A program made the position numbers and the translations under genes. The notes beneath the pieces were generated by a model. That model made no database searches. It had not been told where the DNA came from and saw only the letters and a list, made by a program, of their open reading frames with translations. 61,679 nucleotides of DNA, taken from Granulicella aggregans (GTDB taxonomy: Bacteria > Acidobacteriota > Terriglobia > Terriglobales > Acidobacteriaceae). Where the stretch lies: positions 1-61,679 of the forward strand of contig NZ_JACHIP010000015.1 in the NCBI RefSeq assembly GCF_014203275.1. The letters are read 5' to 3'. This document shows, piece by piece, positions 26,311-35,093 of this stretch. Within the stretch, counting starts at the first letter, position 1, and each line of letters begins with the position of its first letter.

Positions 26311-26520
26311 TCAAGATCTGTTTTTCGGCCGACACAATATATCTGTCAGGTGTTCGAGCGACCGGCTCATGTCGGCCAAATAACGCTGCATGGTGTCCCT
26401 CGGAACGTCAGGGCAGCTCATAAGGTAATGAACGTTGTGCATGGTTTCGACCTCAGAGCGGCATAGGTCCAGGACTTCGTTTTCGGACAACCCTTCAACT
26501 TTTCTGGGTGAGGTTTCCAT
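26311..26520 (-). CDS. 69-residue helical protein related to mini HisKA-like proteins
   Basis: Short soluble protein with an N-terminal ENEVLDLCRSEVETMHNVHY helix, a turn SCPDVPRD, and a second helix MQRYLADMSRSLEHLTDIL. Spacing resembles the peptide at 20264-20425 and histidine-kinase dimerisation hairpins, but no phosphoacceptor His is in the expected motif. GGAG precedes ATG 26520; the frame extends upstream without similarity. Confidence 0.6.
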   Translation of the reverse strand: METSPRKVEGLSENEVLDLCRSEVETMHNVHYLMSCPDVPRDTMQRYLADMSRSLEHLTDILCRPKNRS

Positions 26521-26707
26521 CACGGTCTCCATCTCGCTTCCGATGCGCGGTTGACCAGTGGAGGATGCCAGCGAAAGTGCGCCCGACCGCGATGGCATAC
26601 AGCCGCTCACCGTTCCGTGCTGCGCACCAGAGACTTTCAATGCGTTCGTGCCGGAGGCTCGGGACACCGGGTGGAGATACGCCCAGTCCCCGGCGTAGCA
26701 TTGATAG

Positions 26708-26989
26708 ATGGCTGCGAAACTGAAAGACTTGACTTCATGGACAGACCGGACCGGTCGGGATGGTTTGCGGTCCTTCACCGACGACGCGACCGGTACGTTC
26801 TGGCTCGAACAGAATGCTTCCAAAACTTCGAAATGGGCGAAGTTCGCAAGCCAAGGTCATGAAGTGGCGTGGGAGTTTGGGGCGAATCGCCGTTACACGG
26901 GACGCATGCTGATAGACGGAGAGATTTACACTCCGGCCGAAGCTACGAAAAAGTTTCTGCAGACGGAAAAGCAAAAGTCTTACGGCTAA
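26708..26989 (+). CDS. Hypothetical protein, 93 residues
   Basis: Soluble small protein: AAKLKDLTSWTDRTGRDGLR, FWLEQNASKTSKWAKFA, YTGRMLIDGEIYTPAEATKKFL. It lacks a known domain. The YTPAEATKKFL end resembles hypothetical proteins of soil bacteria. Divergent from the 69-residue gene. Confidence 0.6.
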   Translation: MAAKLKDLTSWTDRTGRDGLRSFTDDATGTFWLEQNASKTSKWAKFASQGHEVAWEFGANRRYTGRMLIDGEIYTPAEATKKFLQTEKQKSYG

Positions 26990-27093
26990 CAAGTGGAGTC
27001 TCCGACGACAGCATTGAAGGCTTCGTAGACTCTACATAGATTTCCAGTCTTGCGTTGTCGAAATGGCATCTCATATGCGTAGGAGGCAAGATC

Positions 27094-27300
27094 ATGGCGA
27101 CACTGACGACGTCTAAGAAAAACTCTGAGCCGAAGAGCGATTTCGGTCTGCCAGAGGAACGCAAGTATCCTATGCCAGATGTGGCTCACGCCCGAAACGC
27201 CAAAGCCCGGGCGTCACAGGCGGAACAAGCAGGCAAGTTGAGCGCGGCAGACAAGAAAAAGGTCGATAGCAAGGCGGACAAGGTTCTCCATAAGAAGTAG
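27094..27300 (+). CDS. Small Lys/Ala-rich conserved protein
   Basis: A 68-residue basic protein with the recognisable core FGLPEERKYPMPDVAHARNA followed by KARASQAEQAGKLSAADKKK. Proteins with the (P/E)ERKYPMPD-x2-HARNAKARASQ pattern are widespread and of unknown function. A perfect AGGAGG site lies 8 bases before ATG 27094; the longer frame to 27055 is rejected. Confidence 0.8.
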   Translation: MATLTTSKKNSEPKSDFGLPEERKYPMPDVAHARNAKARASQAEQAGKLSAADKKKVDSKADKVLHKK

Positions 27301-27412
27301 AGACCTTGTGGCTGGGGATGGAGCCGGATAACTTGGTCACGCTGTGTCTCCAGAGTCGAGTATTTAAAGAGGCAGCGCGAGCGGAATGGGTCTATGTTGC
27401 GTGCAGTTTAGG

Positions 27413-27880
27413 GGATTGCTCTTGAACGCAGCACTGACATTTACAATTTGCTGCGGTTCCTCAAGGCACAGAACTCCACCTTTGACGTGGTTCAGTCGGA
27501 GCTGACCGCCGGGCGGAAGTGTAATCACTGGATTTGGTTCGTCTTCCCTCAAATCAAGGGCCTTGGTTCAAGTCCAACTGCTCAACGATTTGCGATCTTC
27601 AATCCTGGAGAGGCAGCCGCCTACCTTGAGCGTCCCGCTCTTGGACAGCCTCTTGAGCAATGCACTGCGCTTGTAAATTCTCTCCAGAATCGATCAGTTC
27701 AGGACATCTTCGGCTATCGAGACGACCTGAAGTTCCATTCTCGATGACTCTGTTCGTCGGGGTTTCCGATTATGGTCACTTTGAGATCCCGGTATTCGCG
27801 CAGGCTTTTGCGAAATACTCATGGGCCGATTGGACGAGAACACGCTCAGCCGACTCCGTTCCGGATAGCATCTACTGCCC
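27413..27880 (+). pseudogene. DUF1810 family protein, frameshifted
   Basis: Similarity to DUF1810 starts at ERSTDIYNLLRFLKAQNS without an ATG (TAG lies just upstream), continues through KCNHWIWFVFPQIKGLGSS, AAYLERPALGQPLEQCTALV and VQDIFGYRDDLKF, then shifts frame near 27735-27745 to SMTLFVGVSDYG and FAQAFAKYSWADWTRTRSAD. Both the start and the end are damaged, so it is probably dead. Confidence 0.75.
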
Positions 27881-28247
27881 GCTTGAGATTTGGTCTCCGG
27901 AGATGATTTTTACTCTTTCGATTAGTTTGAGCGGATGTAGAGGCTTCGAAAGCACTTCGATATCGTGACCGAGTTCCAGGGCATATTCCCGGAGATCATC
28001 CACTCCTGCCTGGCCGGTAGACAGAAGGATCTTGCATTGCGGATGAGTGTTGCGTAGTCGGTTTGCTAGGTCGAAACCGCTCATATGGGGCATGATGATG
28101 TCCGAGATGACAAGATTGGGTGGTGTAGCGGCACAATGGATCGCTAAAAGGAACGCAGTGAAACCCTTCCCGGTGAAGGATATGTGCGGTTGTTTCTGCA
28201 ATTGAAGATTCATCGTCCACGATGAAGATAAGAAAGGGATCGGACAT
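27872..28247 (-). pseudogene. Single-domain response regulator, frameshifted
   Basis: N-terminal half FIVDDESSIAETTAHILHRE up to FHCVPFSDPL (start ATG 28247), then after a frame change near 28128-28155 the protein continues as CAATPPNLVISDIIMPHMSG with the phosphoacceptor Asp, ILLSTGQAG and VLSKPLHPLKL. One frameshift and a few missing codons separate the halves. It otherwise keeps all receiver residues, so the break is recent or a sequence error. Confidence 0.8.
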
Positions 28248-28442
28248 CTGGTTCATTCGGTCTCTGCTGTCTTCGGTGAAAATCGCATAAGTGTTTCTAG
28301 TACGCGGGTCAACCCCACCTGAAAGCCGCATAGCTCTGGCTTCTTTCGCTTCGATGCTACTCGGAGCCTCCCCGTTTCTTGTTGGAGCGAAGCATGAGGC
28401 CATCAACGGAATCCCATGCCAGTATTGCCCAAGCTTTCGGGT

Positions 28443-29381
28443 TCAAGGCTCGCGCAAGTGCATCCCGGTCAAAGCTTCGTCAAGCGATTCGCGATGAAAG
28501 AGAAAACCATCCCTGATCAGCCTGGCGGGGATTGCCCTCACGCTTCCAAAGATCGTCTCCTCCGCTAATTGTCCCAGCAGCAACCGAAATGGCCACGCTG
28601 GTAGGCGGAGGCGCACTTTCGAATCAACGGCCCTTCCGATCGCTCGGTTGAGAGCCTCGCTAGTTACTGGTTGAGGAGCAACGACATTTACTGGGCCGTC
28701 GATATCACTGGCGTCAACCAGGTAATCGATCACGCGGACCAGGTCTTCCAAGGCAATCCAGCTCACATAACCTTCGCCATCGCCAACAATCGCTCCTAAG
28801 CCCATGCGGAAGGCTGGCAACAGCCGGGGAAGCATTCCGCCTTCCGACGCGAGGACGACGCCGATCCGGAGGTGCACGATGCGTGATCTTTTTATCAGAG
28901 GTTGCGAAGCAGCCTCCCACGCCCTGCATACCTCGGCAAGGAACCCCTGCCCCGAAAATGATGTTTCATCGAGTACGGTATCCCCTCTGTTCCCGTAGAA
29001 GTTGATCCCCGACGCGGATAGGAACAGCCGAGGCGGCAGAGCTGCTGATGCGAGCGCAGCCGCCAGTTCGGCAGTCCCAAGGACGCGGCTCTCCATGATG
29101 CGACGCTTCTTTGCAGAGCTCCAAAGCCCCACGACTGGTTCTCCGGCCAGATGGATCACGGTATCGAATCCGCTAACGAGAGCTGGATCGAGCTTTCCTG
29201 ACCCAGGGCTCCAGAGCAAAGCATCCGCTGTCCCTTTTCCACGGACAAGCGATACGACCACGTCTCCCGCGCGTTGCCGGCTTGCGACCACTGCACGCCC
29301 GATCAACCCAGAGGTTCCACTGATGAGGATGCGACGCGCACTTTGCTGCTTGTGCTTGCTCAGCGGAGAGTTCAGTGTCAT
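28443..29381 (-). CDS. TIGR01777 (YfcH-type) epimerase family protein
   Basis: A 312-residue atypical SDR. Motifs: RILISGTSGLIGRAVVA, VIHLAGEPVVGLWSSAKKR, SRVLGTAELA, FLSASGINFYGNRG with Ser/Tyr, and the C-terminal DUF1731-like LRLPAWPFRLLLGQLAEE. The family is nucleotide-sugar-epimerase-like, but its true substrate is unknown. It is the last gene before the helicase unit on the same strand, 93 bp away. Confidence 0.88.
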   Translation of the reverse strand: MTLNSPLSKHKQQSARRILISGTSGLIGRAVVASRQRAGDVVVSLVRGKGTADALLWSPGSGKLDPALVSGFDTVIHLAGEPVVGLWSSAKKRRIMESRVLGTAELAAALASAALPPRLFLSASGINFYGNRGDTVLDETSFSGQGFLAEVCRAWEAASQPLIKRSRIVHLRIGVVLASEGGMLPRLLPAFRMGLGAIVGDGEGYVSWIALEDLVRVIDYLVDASDIDGPVNVVAPQPVTSEALNRAIGRAVDSKVRLRLPAWPFRLLLGQLAEETIFGSVRAIPARLIRDGFLFHRESLDEALTGMHLREP

Positions 29382-29473
29382 GTTGCTTACTCTGGCTCAG
29401 ATGCCGCCCACTTGGATAATCGCTTATGCCGTTCTTGGCGACGGTCATCGACCTGCAATTCCCAGAATAATAG

Positions 29474-31048
29474 CTACTCCACCACAATCAGACGTTGCGA
29501 AGGCCGAGTCACAGCGACATACATCATCTGCTGGGCTTCGAGAAGATTAGTCCGTTCGCGCCTGCGGATGTCTTGCAGGTCGAGGAAGACTGAACCGAAC
29601 GTCCCACCTTGAGCTGTGTGTACCGTGAGCGAGTAGATTGACTGCAGCTTCGCCACGCTTTGCTGAAACTCTTGAAGATGCATCCAGCGGACTCGTGACT
29701 CGGCGGCCTCGTCCCTGATTCGAGAAATAACCTTCTGGAATTCACCGTCATCCGCAGCTATGTGAACGGTTTTCTCCTCTCCGTCCGTATCCCGGAGCCG
29801 AATCAGCCATGTGGGTATCGTGGCGGTCCACTTCGCCACGTCCTTCGCCTCCTCAAATTCGTGGCTAACAGTGCTCCTCTCAATTTCCAACACCTTCGCT
29901 TCCTGATTGTTAGCGAAGACGAGAGCTTCGTCGACGATGACGGGGGCACGGAACAACGCACTCTCACCAGGCATGAACGGAGTGGGGATGTCGTCGCCAT
30001 AACGCCAACGACGGATCCTCTCGTTCACTTCACGCACGCGTGCATTCGTCCATGCGAGGTAGCGGAAGCTGTCGGGGTCCGCTTCGAACTCTTCCGAGGT
30101 GAACGCCTTCTTCATCCAACGCTGTGCGGCTTCAGCCGGCAGAAAGATACCTTGCTTGTCCTCATTGGAGGACGACACGCACCATGACAGATCCGCTTGG
30201 CCGCCCTGGCTGGCACGGATGATACCGGCCGCAGCCAGAATTGGATTCCCTGCTGCTTGCCGCACGATCGTGGTTAGGTGTGAGCGGCTCTCGATCGCAA
30301 ATGTCTCGCTTGCGACTTCGCCGACCGGCGGCAGCTGAGCGGGATCACCTACGAATAGCACGAAGGCATTGGGCAGGTGCCGCTTGATATGGCGGTAGAG
30401 ATCCGCAGAGACCATGCTGCACTCATCGATAACCACCACGTCGGCAAGGACCGGCTCCGCATCGCGGTCTCTTGCGAACTCCATGCGCTCCGTGTTCGGC
30501 TTTGGGGTCAAACTGAGGACGCTGTGAATGGTGCGGCAAGGCACACCAGTAATCTCAGCTTCCGCCAGCTTACGCGCGAGGACGGCTACTGCTTTATGCG
30601 TAGGCGCGGTAAGAATCACACGGCGGCTCTTCGCCTTCATGTTTATCGTCAGCCGCTGCATGAGGTATGTCTTGCCGGAGCCGGCGTGGCCGGTCAGCAG
30701 GTAGGACTCGCCAGGCTTGCATGCCGCTTCTATGTTTCTCAGTGCCTCGGCCTGATCCACCGTAAGGTTGGGATCTATCGGGCTCTCAATGACCGGACAA
30801 AAAGAAGACGCGTCCTCTCCTGCGGGTGCAGGACATTCGGATTCCTTCCTCGCTTGAGGTGGACTGAAGAACGTTCCCTGTGACTCCAGCTCCTGCTTCG
30901 CAGCAGCCGACATCCTGCGCCAGCGCCGCGCTGCACTCTTTCCCTTTGAGTCCGGATCGATCACCCTCTGTTGACTGTAAATGCCTTCGGCCGAATGCGT
31001 GCTAAGGCAGCTGCAAAGCGGTATTGATCTGCCAAAGCGCCTGAACAC
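29474..31048 (-). CDS. RecD-like SF1 DNA helicase (AAA, UvrD_C_2)
   Basis: A superfamily-1 helicase. Walker A is LLTGHAGSGKTYLMQRL, followed by VILTAPTHKAVAVLA (motif Ia), Walker B VVIDECSMVS, LPNAFVLFVGDPAQLPPVG (motif III), ILAAAGIIRASQGG, and the UvrD_C_2 end LTVHTAQGGTFGSVFLDL with MMYVAVTRPSQRLIVVE. Probable role in repair or recombination. About 524 residues if started at ATG 31048; the first 30 residues look non-coding, and the real start is probably near KGKSAARRWRRMSAAAK. Two small genes precede it on the same strand. Confidence 0.88.
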   Translation of the reverse strand: MFRRFGRSIPLCSCLSTHSAEGIYSQQRVIDPDSKGKSAARRWRRMSAAAKQELESQGTFFSPPQARKESECPAPAGEDASSFCPVIESPIDPNLTVDQAEALRNIEAACKPGESYLLTGHAGSGKTYLMQRLTINMKAKSRRVILTAPTHKAVAVLARKLAEAEITGVPCRTIHSVLSLTPKPNTERMEFARDRDAEPVLADVVVIDECSMVSADLYRHIKRHLPNAFVLFVGDPAQLPPVGEVASETFAIESRSHLTTIVRQAAGNPILAAAGIIRASQGGQADLSWCVSSSNEDKQGIFLPAEAAQRWMKKAFTSEEFEADPDSFRYLAWTNARVREVNERIRRWRYGDDIPTPFMPGESALFRAPVIVDEALVFANNQEAKVLEIERSTVSHEFEEAKDVAKWTATIPTWLIRLRDTDGEEKTVHIAADDGEFQKVISRIRDEAAESRVRWMHLQEFQQSVAKLQSIYSLTVHTAQGGTFGSVFLDLQDIRRRERTNLLEAQQMMYVAVTRPSQRLIVVE

Positions 31049-31085
31049 TCGAGTGTGAAGGCTCTTGTTGTCCTGGCAGTCACAT

Positions 31086-31331
31086 TCACGACTGTGTCCC
31101 TAGCGACGGCTTCCGTGCATCTTGAACCTGAGAAGGCTTCATCAGCCAAGGACCTCGCGGACGGCACTCTGTTTCGTCAACCGTAAACCGAACCTCTCCC
31201 ACATTTCCGGTCTCATCCGTCTTCACATCCGGAATCAAGGGCCGGCCAACGATCAAGGTTATGCCATTCTTCACCACGCGACCGTGCAAGGCTATCTTCT
31301 TGAGATCTTGAAAGTTCAAATCGAGAGTCAT
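31086..31331 (-). CDS. Hypothetical protein, 81 residues
   Basis: Soluble protein MTLDLNFQDLKKIALHGR with ITLIVGRPLIPDVKTDETG and VGEVRFTVDETE. Start ATG 31331 is preceded by TTAGGAGACGT, a good ribosome site. It begins 8 bp after the stop of a small membrane protein and ends about 40 bp before the longest helicase frame, so the three form a likely operon. Confidence 0.65.
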   Translation of the reverse strand: MTLDLNFQDLKKIALHGRVVKNGITLIVGRPLIPDVKTDETGNVGEVRFTVDETECRPRGPWLMKPSQVQDARKPSLGTQS

Positions 31332-31338
31332 ACGTCTC

Positions 31339-31560
31339 CTAAGCACCGGGAAATCTGCGCAACACTTCATTGAGAATGGTTCTTGCCAGGCTTACACTCT
31401 GACCGACGGAAGAGAGAAGCCGTGGCGTCGGTTGGGCGATGTCTTCCCTCGCTAGCCGAACCGCGACAATGATGGCCGCGGCGATGACGACAGTGGAGAC
31501 AAACTTCGCATTGATTCGCGCCTGCTCTTCCCGCGCCTCTCTCCTTGGCATTGTCCCCAT
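31339..31560 (-). CDS. Small single-span membrane protein
   Basis: A 73-residue protein: a charged N-terminus (PRREAREEQARINAKF), one membrane helix (VSTVVIAAAIIVAVRLA), and a C-terminal tail SVGQSVSLARTILNEVLRR. ATGs at 31560 and 31551 are both possible; the frame continues upstream without likeness to protein. It is first in a probable operon with an 81-residue protein and a helicase. Function unknown. Confidence 0.6.
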   Translation of the reverse strand: MGTMPRREAREEQARINAKFVSTVVIAAAIIVAVRLAREDIAQPTPRLLSSVGQSVSLARTILNEVLRRFPGA

Positions 31561-31942
31561 GATCAAAGTATAGGAGAATAAAAAGCGAAACTGCAACATC
31601 GGCCTGTGGAACACGGCATGTCCGCGAGATCTGCATCGTGTGTCCTGTTTAGGACCGCGATGATCAGGTGCCTGCAATTGGAGGAAGTATGAGAGCGTAT
31701 GAAAGGCCCCGCACAAGCGCAAAGCTTCAGTGATCGATCACTGCATTATCAATGTCGAATCCTTAGCGGACTGGCTGAATCTAGGGCATGATCAAAGGCA
31801 AGTCGCCAGGATGTTTCACTGCCAACTGCTCGGCCTTAACTGCTCCTCGGCACGTATCAGCCCTAGGCACCATCACCATGAGGTCTGCCTCGGTTGCCGG
31901 GCCTCTTGAAAGAGATCACGTTGGCGATAAGTTGATCGCCAG

Positions 31943-34225
31943 TCACGTCTGGCAGAGCAACTCGGAATTGATGTGAAAGATGCTTGGGTTAATGAAGACC
32001 GCCCGGTTCCTGCCCGATTGCTTAGCTTGGTACAGAGCTTGATCTGACATTCTGCGCAAAGAGGCTGAGTCGGTTCCATCAGCAGGGTAAAGGGCACCTC
32101 CGATACTGATCGTCAAAGGAATCTGAGTTCCTTGGATGGAAACAGTCTCCTGGAATAGAAGCAAGAGTTCACAGGCAATTTCGGACGCAGTCTGGGGAGC
32201 GCGAAGACTGCCGACGATGAGAATGAACTCTTCGCCGCCGATGCGGGCGATCACATCCAACTTTCGGACAGTCCCGCGAAGACGGCTCGCAACAATCTTG
32301 AGGCACTCGTCGCCAACAATGTGGCCGTGCGTATCGTTGATCTTCTTGAAGTAGTCGATATCAATCGTAAAGACCGCGGCAAGTGTGTGCTCTGCGGCAC
32401 AGACTTGCAAACAATGCGTGATGTGCTCTTCCAACATTAGCCGATTCGGCAAACCTGTCAGATAGTCGTGCTGTGCTAGATGACGAAAGCGATCTTCACT
32501 TTGACGAATGACATTGGTCTGGTGCTTGACCCGATTCCTCAGAATCACGACCCAAAGGATGATTGCGATGGTTAGTCCCATGAGCGCAGCGAGCATCGCC
32601 AAAGTATGCGCTGCTGTCCACCACGATGCTCTGCTCAGAATGACGATGTCCCGCGCGGATTTCATCAAGATTTCGAAGGAGACCGGACTACGGTCCAGAT
32701 CTGCATGTACGACGCAGATACCTGTGAGCAGAAGCAAGCTCCCGATAGCTGTAACAGATGCCGAGTCCCTGCCCGACAGTGGTAGTGATGCCTCGAAGAC
32801 TTCGTTGCCGTCGCGAAGGATCAGAACTCGCTTGCTTCCTGCAATGTGGCTCTCCTCGACCAAGCCTTGTATCTGCACAAGCTGCTGATCGTAGGGAACT
32901 TGATAGAAGTCTCCGTTTTGCGTAATCACGTTTCTGGCTTCAATCCGCAATGGAACGACGGGGATCGCCGGTCCGCGTTCCCGTATAAGTGCATCTTCAA
33001 GAAACGGACCGTACTCACCTACGACTGGAAAACCGACCGCATCCACTTGACGGTCTGCTCCGATGAACTGCGCAGCGATGGCATGAATTCTAATCCCGTC
33101 GTTCCCGTTCTGCAGGTAGATCCCGCGATCAGAGCTCTGATAGGTAGAGACTCCACTAACCTTGACGCGATGCTGGGCCTGTCCAAACTGAAGCGCGTTG
33201 CCGATTGGCATCGCCGGCCCTGCGAATGTGTCTGTTCGTGCAGCCTCTAGCACTTTCATAAACTTTGGCGATGGGACATAGAGGTCAAGACCGACAAACT
33301 GCTTTTTTTGATTGAAATCCGTGGCACAAACACCGCGAAGACGTATCCTTGCGTCAACTAGATGTGCAATGTCCACACCGGCAAAGTCTTGCAGCAGCAC
33401 ATTGACAGACCCGCCACCGATATCCAGACGCAGGTCGAGAAGTGTGTGCTCGTCCACCTCCTCAACTTTGGCGGTGTGAACGATTCCTTCGATTTCGACC
33501 CACTGGCTGTCTTGGGCGCCGCCGAACAGGTCCCCGTACGTGAATCTGTGTGTAGGTGGCGGAGGACTGTGGCCCGTGACTGTCACTTTCGAAGCGAGAA
33601 CGACTGGCGCAAATAAACCTGGTCCACTGGTTCCAACTATCTCGACCATATCGCCCGCATGCACATCAGCGGAGTCGGTGCGATCAACAGAGATGCCGCC
33701 TGTAGGGTCTTGAAAGAAGAACGAGTTCTTGTAACCAGAGAGATCCGTCACGATGCCGGTCAGTTTGACAGGAATGAGTCGCTCGGCTTCAGCAGAGCTG
33801 AGGTGCCGGAGCTGCTTAACTTTATCGAGGCGAGGCTTGGTGCTCCTCATCTTTGCGCCTGACTCCAAGAGAGAAGCATGCGTCTCCTTGCTAGCACGCG
33901 CGACGGCGCTGGAACTCAGAATTCCGCGAGGCATGGGATAAGACTCCGCAACGCCGATCATGCAGGGCAAACATCCAAACCAGAGGAATAGGCTCGCCAC
34001 TACGACAACACGCAAGAATGCTGAAGCTTCATGCCCAGTGGCGTTGTCTTGCAGCTGCAAGCTCCGAGTTTGGTCTGGGGCAGCTACAAGATCCCATCCC
34101 GGGATCGACTCCCCAGGTCTACATCTTCGACGACACGCAAAGCGCATTCTGTTCCGTGACCTCCCTGGAAACTCCGTACGCGTGGCCGCCGATCCAACCA
34201 TTTCGGGTCCCGAAGTCAAATCCAC
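31943..34225 (-). CDS. Diguanylate cyclase with periplasmic OB-fold-like sensor
   Basis: Membrane c-di-GMP synthase. After an N-terminal hydrophobic segment (ASLFLWFGCLPCMIGVA) come about 400 residues of beta-rich periplasmic repeats of OB-fold character (VKLTGIVTDLSGYKNSFFFQ, WVEIEGIVHTAKVEEV, RVKVSGVSTYQSSDRGIYLQ, LVQIQGLVEESHIAGSKRVL). A transmembrane helix (ALMGLTIAIILWVVILRNR) and coil lead to the GGDEF domain: HDYLTGLPNR, DIDYFKKINDTHGH and the active-site IARIGGEEFILIV. No clear RxxD inhibitory site precedes the GG[DE]EF. The first ~70 residues from ATG 34225 look spurious; a start near 34000 is more likely. Confidence 0.85.
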   Translation of the reverse strand: MDLTSGPEMVGSAATRTEFPGRSRNRMRFACRRRCRPGESIPGWDLVAAPDQTRSLQLQDNATGHEASAFLRVVVVASLFLWFGCLPCMIGVAESYPMPRGILSSSAVARASKETHASLLESGAKMRSTKPRLDKVKQLRHLSSAEAERLIPVKLTGIVTDLSGYKNSFFFQDPTGGISVDRTDSADVHAGDMVEIVGTSGPGLFAPVVLASKVTVTGHSPPPPTHRFTYGDLFGGAQDSQWVEIEGIVHTAKVEEVDEHTLLDLRLDIGGGSVNVLLQDFAGVDIAHLVDARIRLRGVCATDFNQKKQFVGLDLYVPSPKFMKVLEAARTDTFAGPAMPIGNALQFGQAQHRVKVSGVSTYQSSDRGIYLQNGNDGIRIHAIAAQFIGADRQVDAVGFPVVGEYGPFLEDALIRERGPAIPVVPLRIEARNVITQNGDFYQVPYDQQLVQIQGLVEESHIAGSKRVLILRDGNEVFEASLPLSGRDSASVTAIGSLLLLTGICVVHADLDRSPVSFEILMKSARDIVILSRASWWTAAHTLAMLAALMGLTIAIILWVVILRNRVKHQTNVIRQSEDRFRHLAQHDYLTGLPNRLMLEEHITHCLQVCAAEHTLAAVFTIDIDYFKKINDTHGHIVGDECLKIVASRLRGTVRKLDVIARIGGEEFILIVGSLRAPQTASEIACELLLLFQETVSIQGTQIPLTISIGGALYPADGTDSASLRRMSDQALYQAKQSGRNRAVFINPSIFHINSELLCQT

Positions 34226-35093
34226 ACTCAGATCGCTGAGGACCGCGTATGAATGGATATCCAGTCCTTGACCTCGTGTCTGCGAAGGTCTACGTCAGCC
34301 TTTCGAACAAAGCTAATCAGGGGAAACAGTCGTAGTTTGCAGTCAGTGATGAGCGAAAGACGGAGCCGTACCGCAATTCCTTCAGCAGCAACGGTACAGG
34401 CAAGAGGCCATGAAACTCTGTACCGAATGCCACTTAGCACTTGCAACTTCCGTTCGGACACGTGACATGTATCACAATTCACATTGCGTCATGTCGAACC
34501 GTAGCGGAAGAGATTCATTGCAAACGGTCGAAGCGCTCTTGCTGTCGGAAGATGGCGCCCTAAGCAGCCTTACAGAGACCGGGGCAAGGCTTGCACTCAC
34601 TGAAGCGATCGGCTCTAACGAGTACGGGGTTGCGGTCAAGGGAAGAGGTGCCCATCACACCGGTGATAAGGTCACGCTTTCATGTCATTGAGCATATTTT
34701 GGGCAGACGGCTCTGGAGAGGTAATGCTTTGGCATTGATCCGAGAGGAAGCTGGCAGCTGGTCGCTGAGAGTCGAGTCGTTCAACGCACCGTTACGCAGG
34801 GTCTCCAGATGACGCTGGAGGCAAGTGCTATCACAGACGCCGTAGCTACTCCTGATGCGGGCAAGGGATCCCTTCATTGCGCGCTAGTTAGATGGCAGTA
34901 TCGCATCAAGGCCTCCGCTCCGCGCTTCTTCCATCACGGATTGGCCCCCAGACGGGCAGATTCAGGTCGACGGCTATGTCGATGTGTTGCGGCACTCCGG
35001 CCTTCTCTGTCTTTGCTCCATCCTGCTTCGGGTTACTCGTAGATACAGGATCGCGGCCTGCACACGTCCGAGCCATGCTGCATCTAATCCAGG
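34226..35093. other. 868 bp region without a supported gene
   Basis: No known protein is recognised on either strand. A plus-strand frame 34491-34691 (MSNRSGRDSLQTVEALLLS onward, 66 codons) has regular codon usage but no ribosome site or relative I know. The remaining sequence shows no clear repeats or hairpins. Confidence 0.4.

Noticed and set aside
34491..34691. 66-codon plus-strand frame
   Set aside because: No ribosome site, no known relative; described only within the empty region.
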